64,000 bases of DNA from Entoloma clypeatum (Eukaryota > Basidiomycota > Agaricomycetes > Agaricales > Entolomataceae): positions 4,960,001-5,024,000 of the forward strand of contig OY751486.1 of NCBI GenBank assembly GCA_963565915.1, given 5' to 3'. The stretch's first letter is position 1, and the number at the start of each line of letters is the position of its first letter. Shown in pieces: positions 52,506 to 64,000 of the stretch. A program made the translations under genes and the position numbers. A model generated the notes under the pieces. It made no database searches. It saw only the letters and a list, made by a program, of their open reading frames with translations, and had not been told where the DNA came from.

Positions 52506-54156
52506 ATGAACGCAGAAGCTCCTTCTCAACTAGGTCCTCCACTTCCAGGCCTCTACTTTGCTTCGAAACCGGTAGACGTTCCAGTACTGCCTCAATCAGA
52601 CCCATCAGTACCACCCCCGACGACGTTGCAAGGCTTTCTTCACACGAAGTGTCCCTCTGTATCAGCCGGATATCGGTCTCCTTGGTGGCTATTCAACAGG
52701 TTCGCAATTTATGTTCAGCTGTGTACCTATGTTGATGCTATGTCGTGATGTGGATTCACATTAGCGGCCACTTGCAAACTTTGTATGCCGCTTTTGCAGG
52801 CTTTGCTGTTCGCCGAATACTTTACCGGCGGTGAGAACCACTGAACGTCCCATTTGGATATCGCTTACGCTGTGGCAAGGACGTTTTTGCGGTTGAGAGA
52901 TGGCGGCACGCTGTGAGCGCAGTCCACTTCCTCGGAGGCATATTTATTGAGCTCATTGATTCCGCAGCGGCCTCGACTTCGCACCGCAAGACCAATCTGC
53001 CCTAAATGATAGTACTCCAACGGTCGTGGTATTGCATGGTCTGACAGGAGGTTGGTCATCCATGTTTACGCGATGCCCATGCGTTTGATTTCCGCGTTAT
53101 GAATATAGGATCGGAAGAATCATACGTCCACTCGATTCTTGAACCTCTTTGTCGAACAGTGGATCATGGAGGCCTGGGATACCGTGCCGTCGTTGTCAAC
53201 GCCCGTGGTTGTAAGAAGAAACCCTTGCTCCGCGAATCTCTTGCTTGACGGTCTTCATGTTAGGCGGAGGAGTACCGATTACCAGCCCGCGGTTCTATAA
53301 TGCTGGACACACTGATGATCTGCGACAGGCCTTGATGTACATCGCACGTTTACTTCCTGATGCTCCCCTCCTAGGCCTCGGATTCTCAATGGGTGCGAAT
53401 ATCATGACACGATACTTGGCGGAGGAAGGGCGCAATAGTCGATTAAGCGCGGCGTGCGCACTTGGTTGCGTAAGTACCTTTCCTACGGAATCCCTCGAAC
53501 GAAGAGCTGAATCAAATATCCCTCAGCCCTGGAACTTAGCGCGGAACAACAAATTACTCAACACAGGATTCTTCAACAGACGGATCTATGCCGAAACACT
53601 GGGCGCAAATGTCATCGCCCTTCTGAAATCACACGCCGACTCGTTCTCCAGGTTTCCTGACTCGCCGACAACGAAAGCGCTAACGGACGCCTTCCTGCTC
53701 GAACGCCCAACAATGGAAGATTACGACAACGCATTTACACGCCTTATTGCCGGAGAGCCACCGTTGTTCCCCATGAAGACGGCAACAGAGTACTACGAAT
53801 GGGCCTCAAGTCACAAGGTCGTCAGCCAAGTCGCCGTGCCATACCTCTCCATCAACGCAGCCGACGATCCCATAGTGCAGGAAGTGCCTACGGATTGCGG
53901 GGGGAACGGTTGGGTAGCTATGCTCATCACCGCTCAGGGTGGGCACCTCGGTTGGTTCGATCACGAGAACTATGTAGGAGGCGTCGAGCGATGGGTTCAG
54001 AAGCCAGTCCTAGAATTTTTGCGGGCGACGGCGGAAGGGCTGGTTCACGTGAGAAGTGGAAAGAGTCTGTATGTGGAGGGTGGGTTCATTAGGGAGACTG
54101 ACCGGAACGATCTAGGATGTAAGGCGGTCGAATATGATTGTCTCCTTGATTCATAG
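52506..54156 (+). CDS. YheT/EEB1-type alpha/beta hydrolase
   Basis: 437-aa serine hydrolase of the ABHD1/3-YheT-EHT1 group (medium-chain acyl ester synthase or esterase, lipid metabolism). Seven exons in frame: 52506-52699, 52765-52830, 52880-52912, 52968-53050, 53109-53210, 53264-53469, 53527-54156. Hallmarks in order: WWLFNSGHLQTLYAAF; RTFLRLRDGGTL; DSTPTVVVLHGLTGG; YRAVVVNARGCGGVPITSPR; nucleophile elbow LGLGFSMGANIM (Ser); NAADDPIV (Asp); GGHLGWFD (His). All triad residues are present, so an active enzyme is expected. A partial relic of its last exon lies at 58.75-59.10 kb. The substrate is not determined. Confidence 0.92.
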
Positions 54157-55227
54157 TCCATATCTATCTTGCTTCCAGATAAAAAAGTGAGCTTGGCTCA
54201 AGAAATCGACTTGCCAGTAGTCCTAGCTGAATGGACTTGGTTCGTGGATGACATGATAAGGACACTCTGATGAGGGGATGATCATCGTTCTCGAGACAAG
54301 AAATCCCCAAACTGTCCTTTATACAAGGTGAATGCCGCTGAGCCACCATGTTGTCGCTTTGGAATTGCTAAAGTGATCCCCCTTTCAATCAGACCTTTCA
54401 GCGCCTGCAGAACCAATGTAAGCCGGACAACTAGAGTTCAGCAAGGCGTAGTCACTGAAAGGGGTTGTGGGGTTGAGACGCAGAAGATGGTGCCACAAAC
54501 ATTGACGCTTTTCTTGACCTCTGGGAGACATTCCCATTAGTACCAAGTCATTTTGAAGAAAAATCGACCGACATGCGCCTTGGTTTCCTTGTGTCAGTCT
54601 CGTCGTGAACGCAATCGTAAGGGTCAATAATCACGGTCTATTATCTGAAGACAGAGATCGATTGGAATGATCAATGCCCAGGCCGAACGGGGACGTAGCC
54701 GAATTAGCAATAGAGCACACCTTGGTTTGAAGAACGAAGGCGTGCTAAATCGGTACGTCGAGTCTCTGCAGAAGCATATGTTTAGGTCTAAAAGAGACAA
54801 ACGTAACCAACTCAAATATGCGTAAAATACGCGTACTCAAGTATTTATTGTCTATAGCTATAGGGAAATCGTCAGCGACGAGAATCACTGATGAAAAGAT
54901 GATATGCATGTTCCGCGAATTCACCTGAAATGCTACAGTTCCATTTCGCCGTCCTTCTCCTCCCGCCCCTCGGTCCTCGCACAACAAGAGTCCTGAGCCC
55001 ATCGACTTCAAGTTGCGGCGTGATCAACTTGAACCGTAAGGACTAGGTCACCTTATGTAAGCAGTGCTTCCCCATATCTTGACTCGCTCCGAGTCATTTC
55101 AACGCGCGGCCATGCAAGGTATGCCTTGAATATCATAGGAGCAAATAGGTGCATATTCCACTCTGATCCACTAGTCAAAACCTGCTACTAAAAAGTACTA
55201 TGAGTCAATGTCAATTGCGTTTTCGGT
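54157..55227. other. Intergenic, nothing recognised
   Basis: Tail-to-tail region between the hydrolase and the epimerase-glycosyltransferase genes. Only short frames, no repeats noted. Confidence 0.45.
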
Positions 55228-58200
55228 CTACAACAATATCATGAAAAGGCCAAGGAGCAGGAGGCGTTCCGCGTCATTCATCCTTTCTTCTGATGGAGCT
55301 GAAGGAAGTCTACCTGCAAACCAATCAAACCGTTTTCCGATTGACAAAAAATCGCCTCTCGCAAGCATCCCATGAAGGCGACCAACCTCGCTCGACATCC
55401 TTATGAAGGAACTTTCGAGAATTGCTGCCAACCAAGCGACTCCACGGGTACTTGAAGGCAAAATTTTGCAACGCTCCGGGTGTTTCCAGAGGTGCCTGTA
55501 GAAGTCATGGAGTACATTCACCACTATCGTCGTGAGCACTGCTTTGAGAAACCAGATCGAAGATGCACAATCCACAAGCATTGCGGTGACTCCGATCCCT
55601 ATCCACCATGCATGCAATAGCTCTGCGCTATTGGGAACACCATGATAGGTGAGCTCTGGGTATGTCTTCACAAGGGCGCCATCGCCATATGACCACCTGT
55701 AAAATCGCCAATAAGATCTGGCTCCACCACCCCACCATGGATGGGTGACTTCAACATCGGAGGCGGCGACAAAGCCTCTTCCGCTCAGATGGCGGATGGA
55801 GAAATCGCGTTTCTTCCGACAAAAATCGATATCCTCACCACCACCGGTTTTCGGGAAACTCGTATCGAAAAGAATATTATCGTTGAAGTCAATGTTTCGG
55901 CGCACGACAAGGTTTGCGGTGACCCCCCATGGCACATCGTCAGCAAAAAAAGGGTTTCTTGCGATGTCCCAGAAGAAAGCGACGCCGGCGAGACGTACCG
56001 CCGTCGTGTAAACAGTTTTTGAATCAGGAAAAATGGTTGTCCCGACGAATCCTGCCGCATCTGGATGTTCGCGTATCGCCTTTTCCACATTAAGGAGAAG
56101 ATCTCGCTGGGGGACTACGTCGTCGTCAAGGAAATGAATCCAATCCGCTGCAGATTCGTGCATCCCCCTATTGCGAGATTCGGAAGCACCGAGGTTCATA
56201 TCATTCCTTCTAATCCGAACATCTACTCTATCACCATACCGCCTCTCCAATTCGCCAGCGTGAGGAGAGTTAGAGTTGTCGATGATGATGATGAACATGA
56301 CAGAGCAAGACTTGGAACATTTCAACTCGAGAATGGTGCTCAGGTACATGAGGTCGACTCGGTATGACGGGATGACAACATCAACCACGAGTTTCTCCTC
56401 GACATCCGAGCCACGGCTTCGCAGCCATGCCCTTGCCGTCTCCAAGGCTCTCGCTAATGGTTTAAACATCCAATCTTTTGCATGCTCTTTCTTATATCTA
56501 GCAGCGCCGGGTCCTCCAACGCAATTAAGAATCCTTTTCCCGATCATACTGGAACACCCCCAGCGGCGGTACAGCTGGAACAAGAAGGGGTCGCCGTCCT
56601 GGTTGACGAAAGCTTTCGGCACGACTTCCTTCTCAAAGATATCCATGTGCGTGCGATGGACGACGGGGAACGTGGGCATGCCAGGGAAAGATGTATCCGT
56701 GAGAGCCACGCATCCGAACCCAAAGGGGACCCCCATTGAAGAAGATATCCTTGCGAACTCAGCGTGCACTGCCCTCATCCACCCCTCGTCTGGGAGGATG
56801 ACATCGTCCCCCATGAGTACGAAGTAGTCACATCCGTCATCATACGCACGACGCGCGCATAGACGCCAAAGGTCGCAGATGCGACCGGGTAGAGCGTCGG
56901 ATAAAACCGTGTGGGTGTCCAAAATCCCCGCCTTATGGAGCACGAACGTGGGTTTGTCCAGGCTAGTCGAGCCTTCTAAGAGATACGTATCCCCGCAGTC
57001 GATGGCCAGGTAGATCCGAAATTGATAGCGCGTCGTTCCCAGGTTACGAGCGTCATGCCTAGTCGTTTCGAGGAGCGAATCGGCGAATCTACCCAGACCA
57101 ACAAGACAGTCGTCTGGAGAGTCTCCACCTCTGGAGGTGATGGGTAGAAGAATGGCGAACGTAATAACGTTCTCGGATCCGAGGTCGACGACGGTGCTCT
57201 GCGTGAACTTGAGGAGCATATCCTTTTTTTCATCTGGGTCACGGCAGCTACTGATCCTCGTATTCATCTCCTGCTGTATCCAATCCCCCGTCTTGCGCAT
57301 TCCATCCCGCAAAGACGTCGCAGGTCGCCAACGGAGCGTTGACTCAACAAGCTCGTTGTTCGAATTACGAGCTCCAACGCCGGTTGGCCTGTCCAAGTTA
57401 TAGGAAAAATCAATCCCACTGACCCTAGCGCACTCCAACGCAACTTTGGCCAATTCATCCACCGAGACAGACGAATCGGACCCAATATTCAGCGGCGCTC
57501 TGTAATCCGATTCCAATAGCTTGATAACCGCGTCCACGGCATCATCGATATACAAGAAACTCCGGCGTTGTCGCCCATCACCCCAGACTTCAAATGGGCC
57601 GTTCTGTTGATTTAGCTCAGAAAGGTACTTTTGAGCGTACGCCTTGCGAAGCATTGCAGCGGGAGCCTTTTCGCGGCCGTTGGACCAGGCACCTCCGGGT
57701 CCATAGACGTTATGGAAGCGCGCGATGCGAATATCAAGTTTGTCCGACATGCATTGGGCGAGGAGCTCGGACCCGAGCTTCTCCTGGCCATACAATCCTT
57801 GTGGTCGTGGCGGAGGGTTACTCCATACATCCGATTCACGAAGGGATACATCGTTGCCAGACCCAGGGTTATCGATATGCTGCAAGTGGCTTGGGTAGAC
57901 GCAAGCCGACGACGCAAATAATAGCCGCTTTACACCCACACCAACCGACGCTTTCAAAATATTGATCGTCATGGTGTGATTTTCCTCATAAATTGTGAAG
58001 TCATTCTTCTCGTGGATCATCCCCATACCACCCATTGTGGCCGCAAAGTGGAGGACGGTGTGGACTTCCAGAACGACTCGTTGGCATGTCCGGAAATCAC
58101 ACAGGTTTCCCTCTACGAACTCATCGCAGATTTCGTCAGTGAGAAGCGACCTGGGAGCAATATCCACGATACGAATTCGATACTGCGCTCTGTAGTTTTT

Positions 58201-58336
58201 AAAAAGATGCCGGGCTACATGAGAGCCCTTGGGGAAGTAAGACGATTAATTCTGATATATAACATGAAAAACCACGTACGATGAATCCATGGCCGCCGAG
58301 GATTAGGATGATTTTTTTTTCCGGTCTTAGAGGCAT
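55228..58336 (-). CDS. GDP-mannose 3,5-epimerase-like domain fused to two glycosyltransferase-like domains
   Basis: Two exons: 58280-58336 (MPLRPEKKIILILGGHGFI) and 55228-58227, joined by a 52-bp intron; 1018 aa. Residues about 9-350 form an extended SDR: NAD motif GGHGFIG, HFAATMGGMGM, LLFASSACVYP, YGQEK, RIARFHNVYGP, NGREKAPAAM, GDGRQRRSFLYIDD, APLNIGSDSSVS. These match plant GDP-mannose 3,5-epimerase closely. The Cys in SSACVYP (about 128), Tyr and Lys of YxxxK (165, 169) and Lys of GREK (206) correspond to its catalytic set. Residues about 370-650 form a GT-A-like domain with FVLMGDDVILPDEGW. Residues about 665-890 form a GT2-like domain: VVDVVIPSYR, NLGASESRNRGM, WIHFLDDDVVPQRDL, GGGEDIDFCRK. 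A hydrophobic C-terminal part (IGIGVTAMLVDC, FLKAVLTTIVVNVLHDFY) probably anchors it. Inferred role: make and transfer an unusual GDP-sugar such as GDP-L-galactose. The pairing of functions is inference. Confidence 0.88.
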
Positions 58337-58749
58337 TTTGAAGAAGTCCCTGTCTTCGAACGAAATATTTCATACTTTTGTTGGGTTTGTGTCAGGACGA
58401 GACTCACTACGAGACGGCCCTTCTGCCTGATGTTTGGCAGAAAGCACGATGTTAGATGGAAAATAAGGAGGGCCACTGGCAGGCGGGTTTTTGTATATTT
58501 GTAGAGGTGAGCGAGAGAGAACTAGAGAATGAATGACTCTCTGAGATGGTGGGTAAAGAGGTGTGGCTTCATGCTACATTGACCGCCCTAAATGCTAACT
58601 TCCGACAGCATTGGCGAAGCTAGGGCGGTGGACGCAGCATACAGCTTGTCCGAGGTTAGGGCGACCGTATTCCTTTACCGGTACCGCAAGGCATCGTCTG
58701 TCGGATACTGTCGGCTCATGGTAAAAAAGGAATCGTACTTGGTATGTGT
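58337..58749. other. Upstream region of the epimerase-glycosyltransferase gene
   Basis: Presumed promoter. No clear TATA or other element recognised. Confidence 0.35.
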
Positions 58750-59095
58750 TCCGCAGCAAAACTTCAACAGACGCTGAGACGACATCGATTCGGCGCAAAT
58801 ATGATTCCTTGTGAAATCACACGCCGCTTCATTCCCCACCCACAACGAAAGCTCCGCGGGCGCCTTCCTTCTGATGACGCATTGACGCGCCTTATTGCCG
58901 GATAACCACGATTGTTCCCTATGAAGACGGCAATAGAGTAAGTACGACGAATGGGCCTCAAGTCACAAGGCCGTCAGCCGAGTAGCTGTGCCATACCTCT
59001 CCGTTGAGGCCGCAGACGATCCCATTCAAGTTGTGCAGGAAGCCCCTCCGGATTGCGGGGGGAACGGTTGGGCAGCTATGCTCAGGGTTGGGATA
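58750..59095 (+). pseudogene. Truncated relic of the YheT-type hydrolase gene
   Basis: Matches exon 7 of the gene at 53.5-53.95 kb: cttcaacagacg, gaaatcacacgccg, cgccttattgccgga, atgggcctcaagtcacaagg, gccatacctctcc, and gattgcggggggaacggttgg. Internal deletions and frame changes (for example the loss between 58865 and 58885, and extra bases in the DDPIQVVQE region) remove the reading frame. It lies 5 kb from the parent, beyond the epimerase-glycosyltransferase gene, in the same orientation. Confidence 0.85.
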
Positions 59096-59890
59096 GAGAA
59101 CTTGAAGAGGGACATGAGATTTTGTTGGCATCTGAGGCTGGGCTTCGTACCATATATAGTAATATCACACGGACCAATTTGAATCAGTCGGACTTTGGTC
59201 GGACTATACAGTCAGAGCCTGTTGCCACCCTCTGGAGTGCAAAGCAGCGACTGGCGTTATCGTGCCACATCTCTCCTTTCACTCGAAATCGCAAGCCTCG
59301 AAAACCTTGAGCCGCTTCTCATTCGCTTAACCACCGGGAACGACATTGGCGTATTTTTTGCTCTGCACCTCGAGCACTTTTGTGTCGGCACTTAGCACAG
59401 GCCTTCTCCGCTACTAGTAGTAGTCGTTTCTTCCGAGTCCTTGGTAAATGTGGTCATTTCCAGGGCAGCCGAAGATTATCCCTCTATTTCACCTTTGCAC
59501 CGTGTCACCGTGGGGGCCGGAGAGCTAGACTACGGACAGACCTGCAAGATTATTTCGGTTCATTGCAGCGTGATGGGCTGCCGGCATTTGAATTCTTACA
59601 ACCCGAAGATTCCTTCTAAAACGCAGTATGTCTCATTGGTCTACTCCGCAACGTGGCTAATTTTCCACACAGGTAGTCCATTCGACCTTTCTTTAACATC
59701 TTGACTAAGTAACATATGACCCCTCGGGCCTCAGGCCGTGGCTATCACAGTCGTGAGCTCCACGTTGCGTTGATATGACCCATCCGCCTTTGAAGTGTCC
59801 GGTTTCAAATCCATAAGGTTCAAAATTACGCGACAGGTCTGTACAAGTACATCAGTAACACGGGTTTTTACATGCAGTAACCCACAAAAC
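59096..59890. other. Intergenic, nothing recognised
   Basis: Short open frames only. A weak resemblance of 59310-59390 to the F-box gene around 51.4 kb (gagcacttt.gtgtc/gagcatttttcgaca) is not enough to call a relic. Confidence 0.35.
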
Positions 59891-61062
59891 TTACAAAGAT
59901 CGTAAGAAGGGTATTGGGCCATCTAGCATCATATTCAACCTGTCTTTTCCCCCACTAAGAAGGAAATACGGGACATACAAGCACATGAAATGCGGCAGGA
60001 TGCTCATCGTGAAAGCATAAGGCTGAATAGCCAACGCGATAGCTTCATCGATAAAGAACGGCATAAGTGATAATCGGAATGCCGGGGAGAGATGAGTTTC
60101 GGAGGCGAGAGATATTGCCTTACCTATGACACATATCGAGACGATCGCGTCGTCCCGAATGATCAGCCTCATAAGCGGTACATTGGACCATCCATCCCGT
60201 TCCGCTGCACGTTTCTTGTGAATCGTTAGGCCCCACATGAGCCCTTGTGTTGTGACCACAGTAACACTGTCCAGGGAGTGACGTTGGAAATCTGAACTAG
60301 CGCGAATCATCACTGACCAAATGAAGCCGAAACTCTTGGGAGGCTCAGAGCCGATGCAATCTCTGTCGTAATGCAGATGAATCACAGCAGATACGCTACA
60401 TGTCGCCAGGACCGAGACAGCTGTGACTAAAGTCGCGCAGAGAAGAGAGAAAATCATCCGGCATCCGTTGTAAAGAGCGTGTACTGATAGAATATCGGCA
60501 ACAGTGAAAGAACTCGAAAGAGGCAGACGACGCACTTCGCAAAGCCAATAAAATTTCAAGTGCAGCAAATTGCACCACAAAAATTCCGGTATGTAAGAGC
60601 AGCCATGCCTGACAGGACTGCAGCGAGATCGAAGGGGCAGAAAGAGGCCCTATGAGAAACACCAAGTTCCCTCTTCGTTTGGAGAAAAAGTGATCAGAAT
60701 GGCACCCATCGAGAGGACTTGGGGGCTCATACAAATGGGACCCAAAACCAGCAGAGTATCTTGAAAACAAGTAGATCCACTTCACCGCCGTCGAGCGACT
60801 CCTGCAACAAGAATTGTTATTGGCAAGCCTTGACAAGCCTTGAAGCTGCACACTTCCAAATATACTTGAACTCCTGATGCGCCGTCATTGTCCAGTCCCA
60901 GACAAGGCATGTGAACGCGATAGCTATCGTAGTTGGATGGCCCACGATGAGTTTCCACCCACAGCATAGAAAGGCACTGGCACGCACCAGATGAGCAATT
61001 TCGGATGAACTGGGGAGACGCCATGAGGTCCGGTGCGACAATGGACAGTCAAGTTTTTGCAC
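59891..61062 (-). CDS. DUF6533-type seven-helix membrane protein
   Basis: Exon 1 60854-61062 contains the DUF6533 signature: TIAIAFTCLVWDWTMTAHQEF-KYIW. It is followed by a 52-bp intron and exon 2 starting at 60801 (SRSTAVKWIYLFSRYSAGFG), the usual 'E.IW...W...K.LY..SRY' continuation. Further downstream are SCQAWLLLHTGIFVVQFAAL, HALYNGCRMIFSLLCATLV, SLDSVTVVTTQGLMWGLT and LMRLIIRDDAIVSICVIGKA, ending at 59891. About seven TM helices are expected, as in this large Agaricomycete family of unknown function. Exon joins between 60450 and 60780 are not fully resolved, and the start at 61062 is the best guess. Confidence 0.72.
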
Positions 61063-61998
61063 TGCGTGAAGTGGGCATAGTAATCATTCGACGGTCGTAA
61101 TTCGGGTTAGTGAGAGGGCTCACATATGTGAACGATGAACACAACCTACCATGAAAGTCAGGCACAGAAATAAAGGTGGGGGAGTCGGGTCGAGCCTCTT
61201 GGGATTGAATTGCAACGAAGACCTGGGTCCTGGTCCGATCAGGGGAGAGCAATATTAATAAGACTCGCGACCAATCCTCCAATCGCTCCTGAAACATCGT
61301 CGGTAGTGACGCTGACAGCGCCAGTACTAGTGTGCATGGTGACTCGAGAAGCCCTGATTTATATCATGATTCACAGTTTGTTCGCATCCCGGATGGCATG
61401 AGCCCTGATCCCCTGCTGGGGATCGGCGCAGATTACCGCGTAGTCAGGACTCAGAATTTAGAAATCAGTGCCACGCCTAGACCTGGGGTAGACTCTAAGC
61501 GCCATTCTGGAAGGTCAGGGTCATGGCTGGAAATCCAGGTGGAGTTCTTGACACCTCAGTTTTGTGGAGGAATTGAACCTAGGGTTCATGAGCGAGAAAT
61601 GTTTGCACCTTCTGTCAATGCCAGAGTGCTAGAGTCGGTGCAAAGCCTGGACTGAGTTATGTATATAGATGTGTATACCGAGAAAGGATGGTCGTATGGC
61701 TGAACCAATTATGCCAGCGAGACCTCGGTGACAGAGGTATGGAATGGCTGTCGAAAGGTTATTCAGAGTTCCAAAGAGTCAACGGACAAAACAGTGCGAG
61801 TGAACATACCATCCTCAAGACTTGGTACGGCCGGCCAGGCAGCTTCGATTTTTTGACTGGAGGTCACCGAACACATTGAGAACGTCAAAGTCGTCAGGGG
61901 GACTTGTACTCCACAGAATAAGGCAGGAACGAACGAAATCCACAATACACCACTCAAAAAATACAGTAGAACGAAAGAGAATCATGAACGAAAGAGAA
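61063..61998. other. Intergenic, nothing recognised
   Basis: No coding, repeat or RNA feature could be supported. A short GAACGAAAGAGAATC direct repeat occurs near 61970-62000. Confidence 0.4.
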
Positions 61999-63503
61999 TC
62001 AAAACGTGCTCGCCCACTCTTTCAGATCAAATGTCGACGCTCTTGCGTTGTCCAGCCAGGGATATGTCTGAGGGAAATGGGGCGTGTTCAACTCATGACC
62101 TTCACCGTAAAATTCTCTCGTATGAACTCACCAACAACATCTTCGGCGTGTTCCTCTTCTCGGGATCCTTGAGCAAACATGCATCCACAAATTCCTCCGC
62201 CACCTTTGGAAACCTCCCCTCGGGACTCAACCGCGGTGCCGGCTCCTTCACGATCTGATGCATCAGTTCAATGATGCTCATCGTCGTGCCCCCACCGTGC
62301 AGGCTGACGCCCTTGCTTCTCCGCCTACTCCTCCGCCGTGCCGTCTTGTCTACTGCGAGGAGCGAGTCCCGGTGGGTGGTCGTCTTCTTGAGGTCCTGAG
62401 TGTTATCACCGGTAGTCTCCAAGTCGGAGAGGTCTGAATCGTCGGCGTCGGAGAAGGGGAAGCGCCCGAGGGTGAGCTCAATGAGGGAGATGCCGAGGGA
62501 CCAGATGTCAGATTTGACAGAGTATTCAGCACCTTGGATGCGCTCAGGCTGTGGATGGGTAGTTTTTTTTTAGGGTTGGGTGACAAGGGTGAAAGGAAGA
62601 TAAGAAACCGACTGACGCTCATGTAGATGGACGTCCCGACGAAGGTGTGTGCGATTGAATTTATGAGCTCGCCCGAGACGCCGAAATCACATAGCTTGAT
62701 ATGTCCTTGGGAGTTACACAAGATGTTTGACGGTTTGATATCTTTAGCCACCAATGTTGGTAAGACGGCGATAGAGTAGATATATCTAGCACTTACCTCG
62801 GTGGATGATGCGGTGGACGTCATACAAGTACGTCAAGCCTTCCAGAACAGACATTGCCAGCATGGCGACGACTTCAATATCAATCGGCCCAATCTTCTTA
62901 TATATCCCATCAAAGGACCCTTTGTCCATAAACTCCATGCAAATGCAGATATTCGGTTCGGCGAGGAAGGCTCCATAGGACGACACGATATATTGTGATT
63001 TACAGTCGTGCATGATTTGCAGCTCCCGCAGAATCTGCTTCCGCACAGCTGGTTTCGCGTCGATCAAGACAATCTGAAAGAAGCACATTGAATCTACAAA
63101 AAAAGGGGACGAAACCAAGTCTACGCACCTTCTTCGCCATAATCGTCCCCGTGGGCGCATGCTCTACCTTCACCACGCTCCCTCCGTTCCCCTGGCCCAG
63201 CTCTTCTAATTTCTTCATATCCGCATTCTTGAGATCAAATTCGGGGCCAGTTAAATCAAGTTTAGCGAGCGTGCTCGACAAGGACGCGTGTCGTGCACTC
63301 CGTCGCTCTGAAGCTGCAGCGGAATCGACTCCCGCAGGCGAAGCGAATCCTGGAATGGGTAGCGGGTCGTCAGGGAATGGAGGGGGTCGTTTCTTGGGCC
63401 CTGGTGCGAGCCGGGTAGCTGCTGGTATCTCTCCTATTCCGATGGCGGCATCCGGGAGCTGGAGCTCTTTGAAATTGCGTTTCGTGCGCAAGTTCGTCGA
63501 CAT
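61999..63503 (-). CDS. MAP kinase kinase, STE7/Fuz7 type
   Basis: 420-aa dual-specificity kinase of the pheromone/filamentation MAPK cascade. Five exons: 63129-63503, 62797-63073, 62617-62741, 62132-62548, 61999-62067, all in frame. Key sites: Gly-rich loop [16 protein letters not shown]; Lys of [13 protein letters not shown]; catalytic loop [24 protein letters not shown]; activation segment [20 protein letters not shown] with the Ser and Thr phosphosites; [15 protein letters not shown]; a Ser/Arg-rich insert typical of basidiomycete Ste7; and the last exon [20 protein letters not shown]. The expected upstream activator is an STE11-type MAPKKK and the target a Fus3/Kss1-type MAPK. The N terminus ([18 protein letters not shown]) holds a basic, docking-site-like stretch. 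Confidence 0.93.
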
Positions 63504-64000
63504 CTACAGAATCGTCAGTTATGAAGCCATCGACAAATAAATATCAACAGCGACGACCACCTTACCCTGGACCGCTATGGTGGGCGCCTTGGAGCGGCGC
63601 CTGTCTGGGACAGAACAGTAGGCTTCAAAAGCCAAGCCAGCAGTTGCATGACATCCGTCTCCTCTGTCAGCTGGATGTCATGGTATGTTGTTACCCTGGC
63701 AACTACATTCCACTCCATTCGGAGCGGTAGAATATAGAAACCTACAGTGTCTGAAAATCATTCGCGCCATGGGATTTCACACACCGACTGTTTTTCTGAC
63801 AGTGACACATACCGACTATGCATGAGATCAACATGGCTTGTTGGGGTGAGCTATCTACACGGTCGTCGCCTTTGTCGGCACCTGCAGTGACTTTGGGTGT
63901 GGGAGGTGGGATCGACATGAATGTCCCCCATGTGAAGTAAGACTTTGTTAATTTCATAGCCTGGTTAGGGTGGGGTCATCGCCGGCGCATTTTTTTTTTC
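63504..64000. other. Upstream region of the MAPKK gene, no gene seen
   Basis: Presumed promoter and 5' UTR. No TATA box or repeat stands out. Confidence 0.35.

Noticed and set aside
59310..59620. Possible F-box relic
   Set aside because: Only a short match to the 51.4-kb region; not distinguishable from chance by eye.
1..64000. CRISPR arrays, operons, Shine-Dalgarno sites
   Set aside because: The genes are eukaryotic with spliceosomal introns. The tandem repeats found are a coding exon-intron array and microsatellites, not spaced direct repeats.

Overview
The window looks like nuclear DNA of a filamentous basidiomycete, most likely an Agaricomycete. Genes carry many 50-60 bp GT-AG introns, and several families are typical of that group: FunK1-type kinase, DUF6534- and DUF6533-type membrane proteins, sphingolipid C9-methyltransferase, an STE7/Fuz7-type MAPKK, F-box proteins and a large P-loop NTPase family. 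Two nuclear tRNA genes (Glu-CTC with intron, Val-AAC) and LTR retrotransposons are present. I cannot name the species. All similarity statements rest on reading the sequence and on memory of the families; no search was run.

Layout. 1-3.8 kb: a decayed Ty1/copia element (A, minus strand, cut by the window edge) whose gag-pol frame is split by a solo LTR. 3.9-5.1 kb: repeats, no gene. 5.1-7.5 kb: a FunK1-type kinase gene. 8.3-11.4 kb: an inverted duplication carrying two divergent genes for a small secreted His/Cys-rich peptide. The right-hand copy has been amplified as a perfect 152-bp exon-plus-intron tandem repeat, which gives a repeat-peptide precursor. 12-18 kb: tRNA-Glu, a DHA2-type MFS transporter and a DUF6534 membrane protein. 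18.5-21 kb: an F-box-like gene and a small secreted protein.

23.1-36.2 kb is a nested insertion. A small host gene is split by copia element B (310-bp LTRs, GGTGG target duplication), and element B is split in gag by a chromodomain Ty3/gypsy element (370-bp LTRs, AGAAG target duplication). A paralog of the broken host gene follows at 37.8 kb. 39-41 kb holds a broken P-loop NTPase gene with a 150-bp MITE in an intron.

From 41 kb the region is mostly housekeeping: a TBC1D20/Gyp8-type Rab GAP, tRNA-Val, sphingolipid C9-methyltransferase, a large P-loop NTPase, a broken F-box gene, a YheT-type alpha/beta hydrolase, a DUF6533 protein and a MAP kinase kinase. Among them, at 55.2-58.3 kb, is an unusual 1018-aa fusion of a GDP-mannose 3,5-epimerase-like domain with two glycosyltransferase-like domains.

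Three themes stand out. (1) The peptide-precursor gene grew by duplicating a phase-0 exon together with its intron. (2) The GME-glycosyltransferase fusion suggests a dedicated GDP-sugar route. (3) The retroelements decay in a CpG-biased way: all five LTR-LTR differences I see are CpG to TpG/CpA, and all four in-frame stops are TGA. Partial local copies of resident genes (kinase, peptide gene, Rab GAP, F-box, hydrolase) are scattered through the window.
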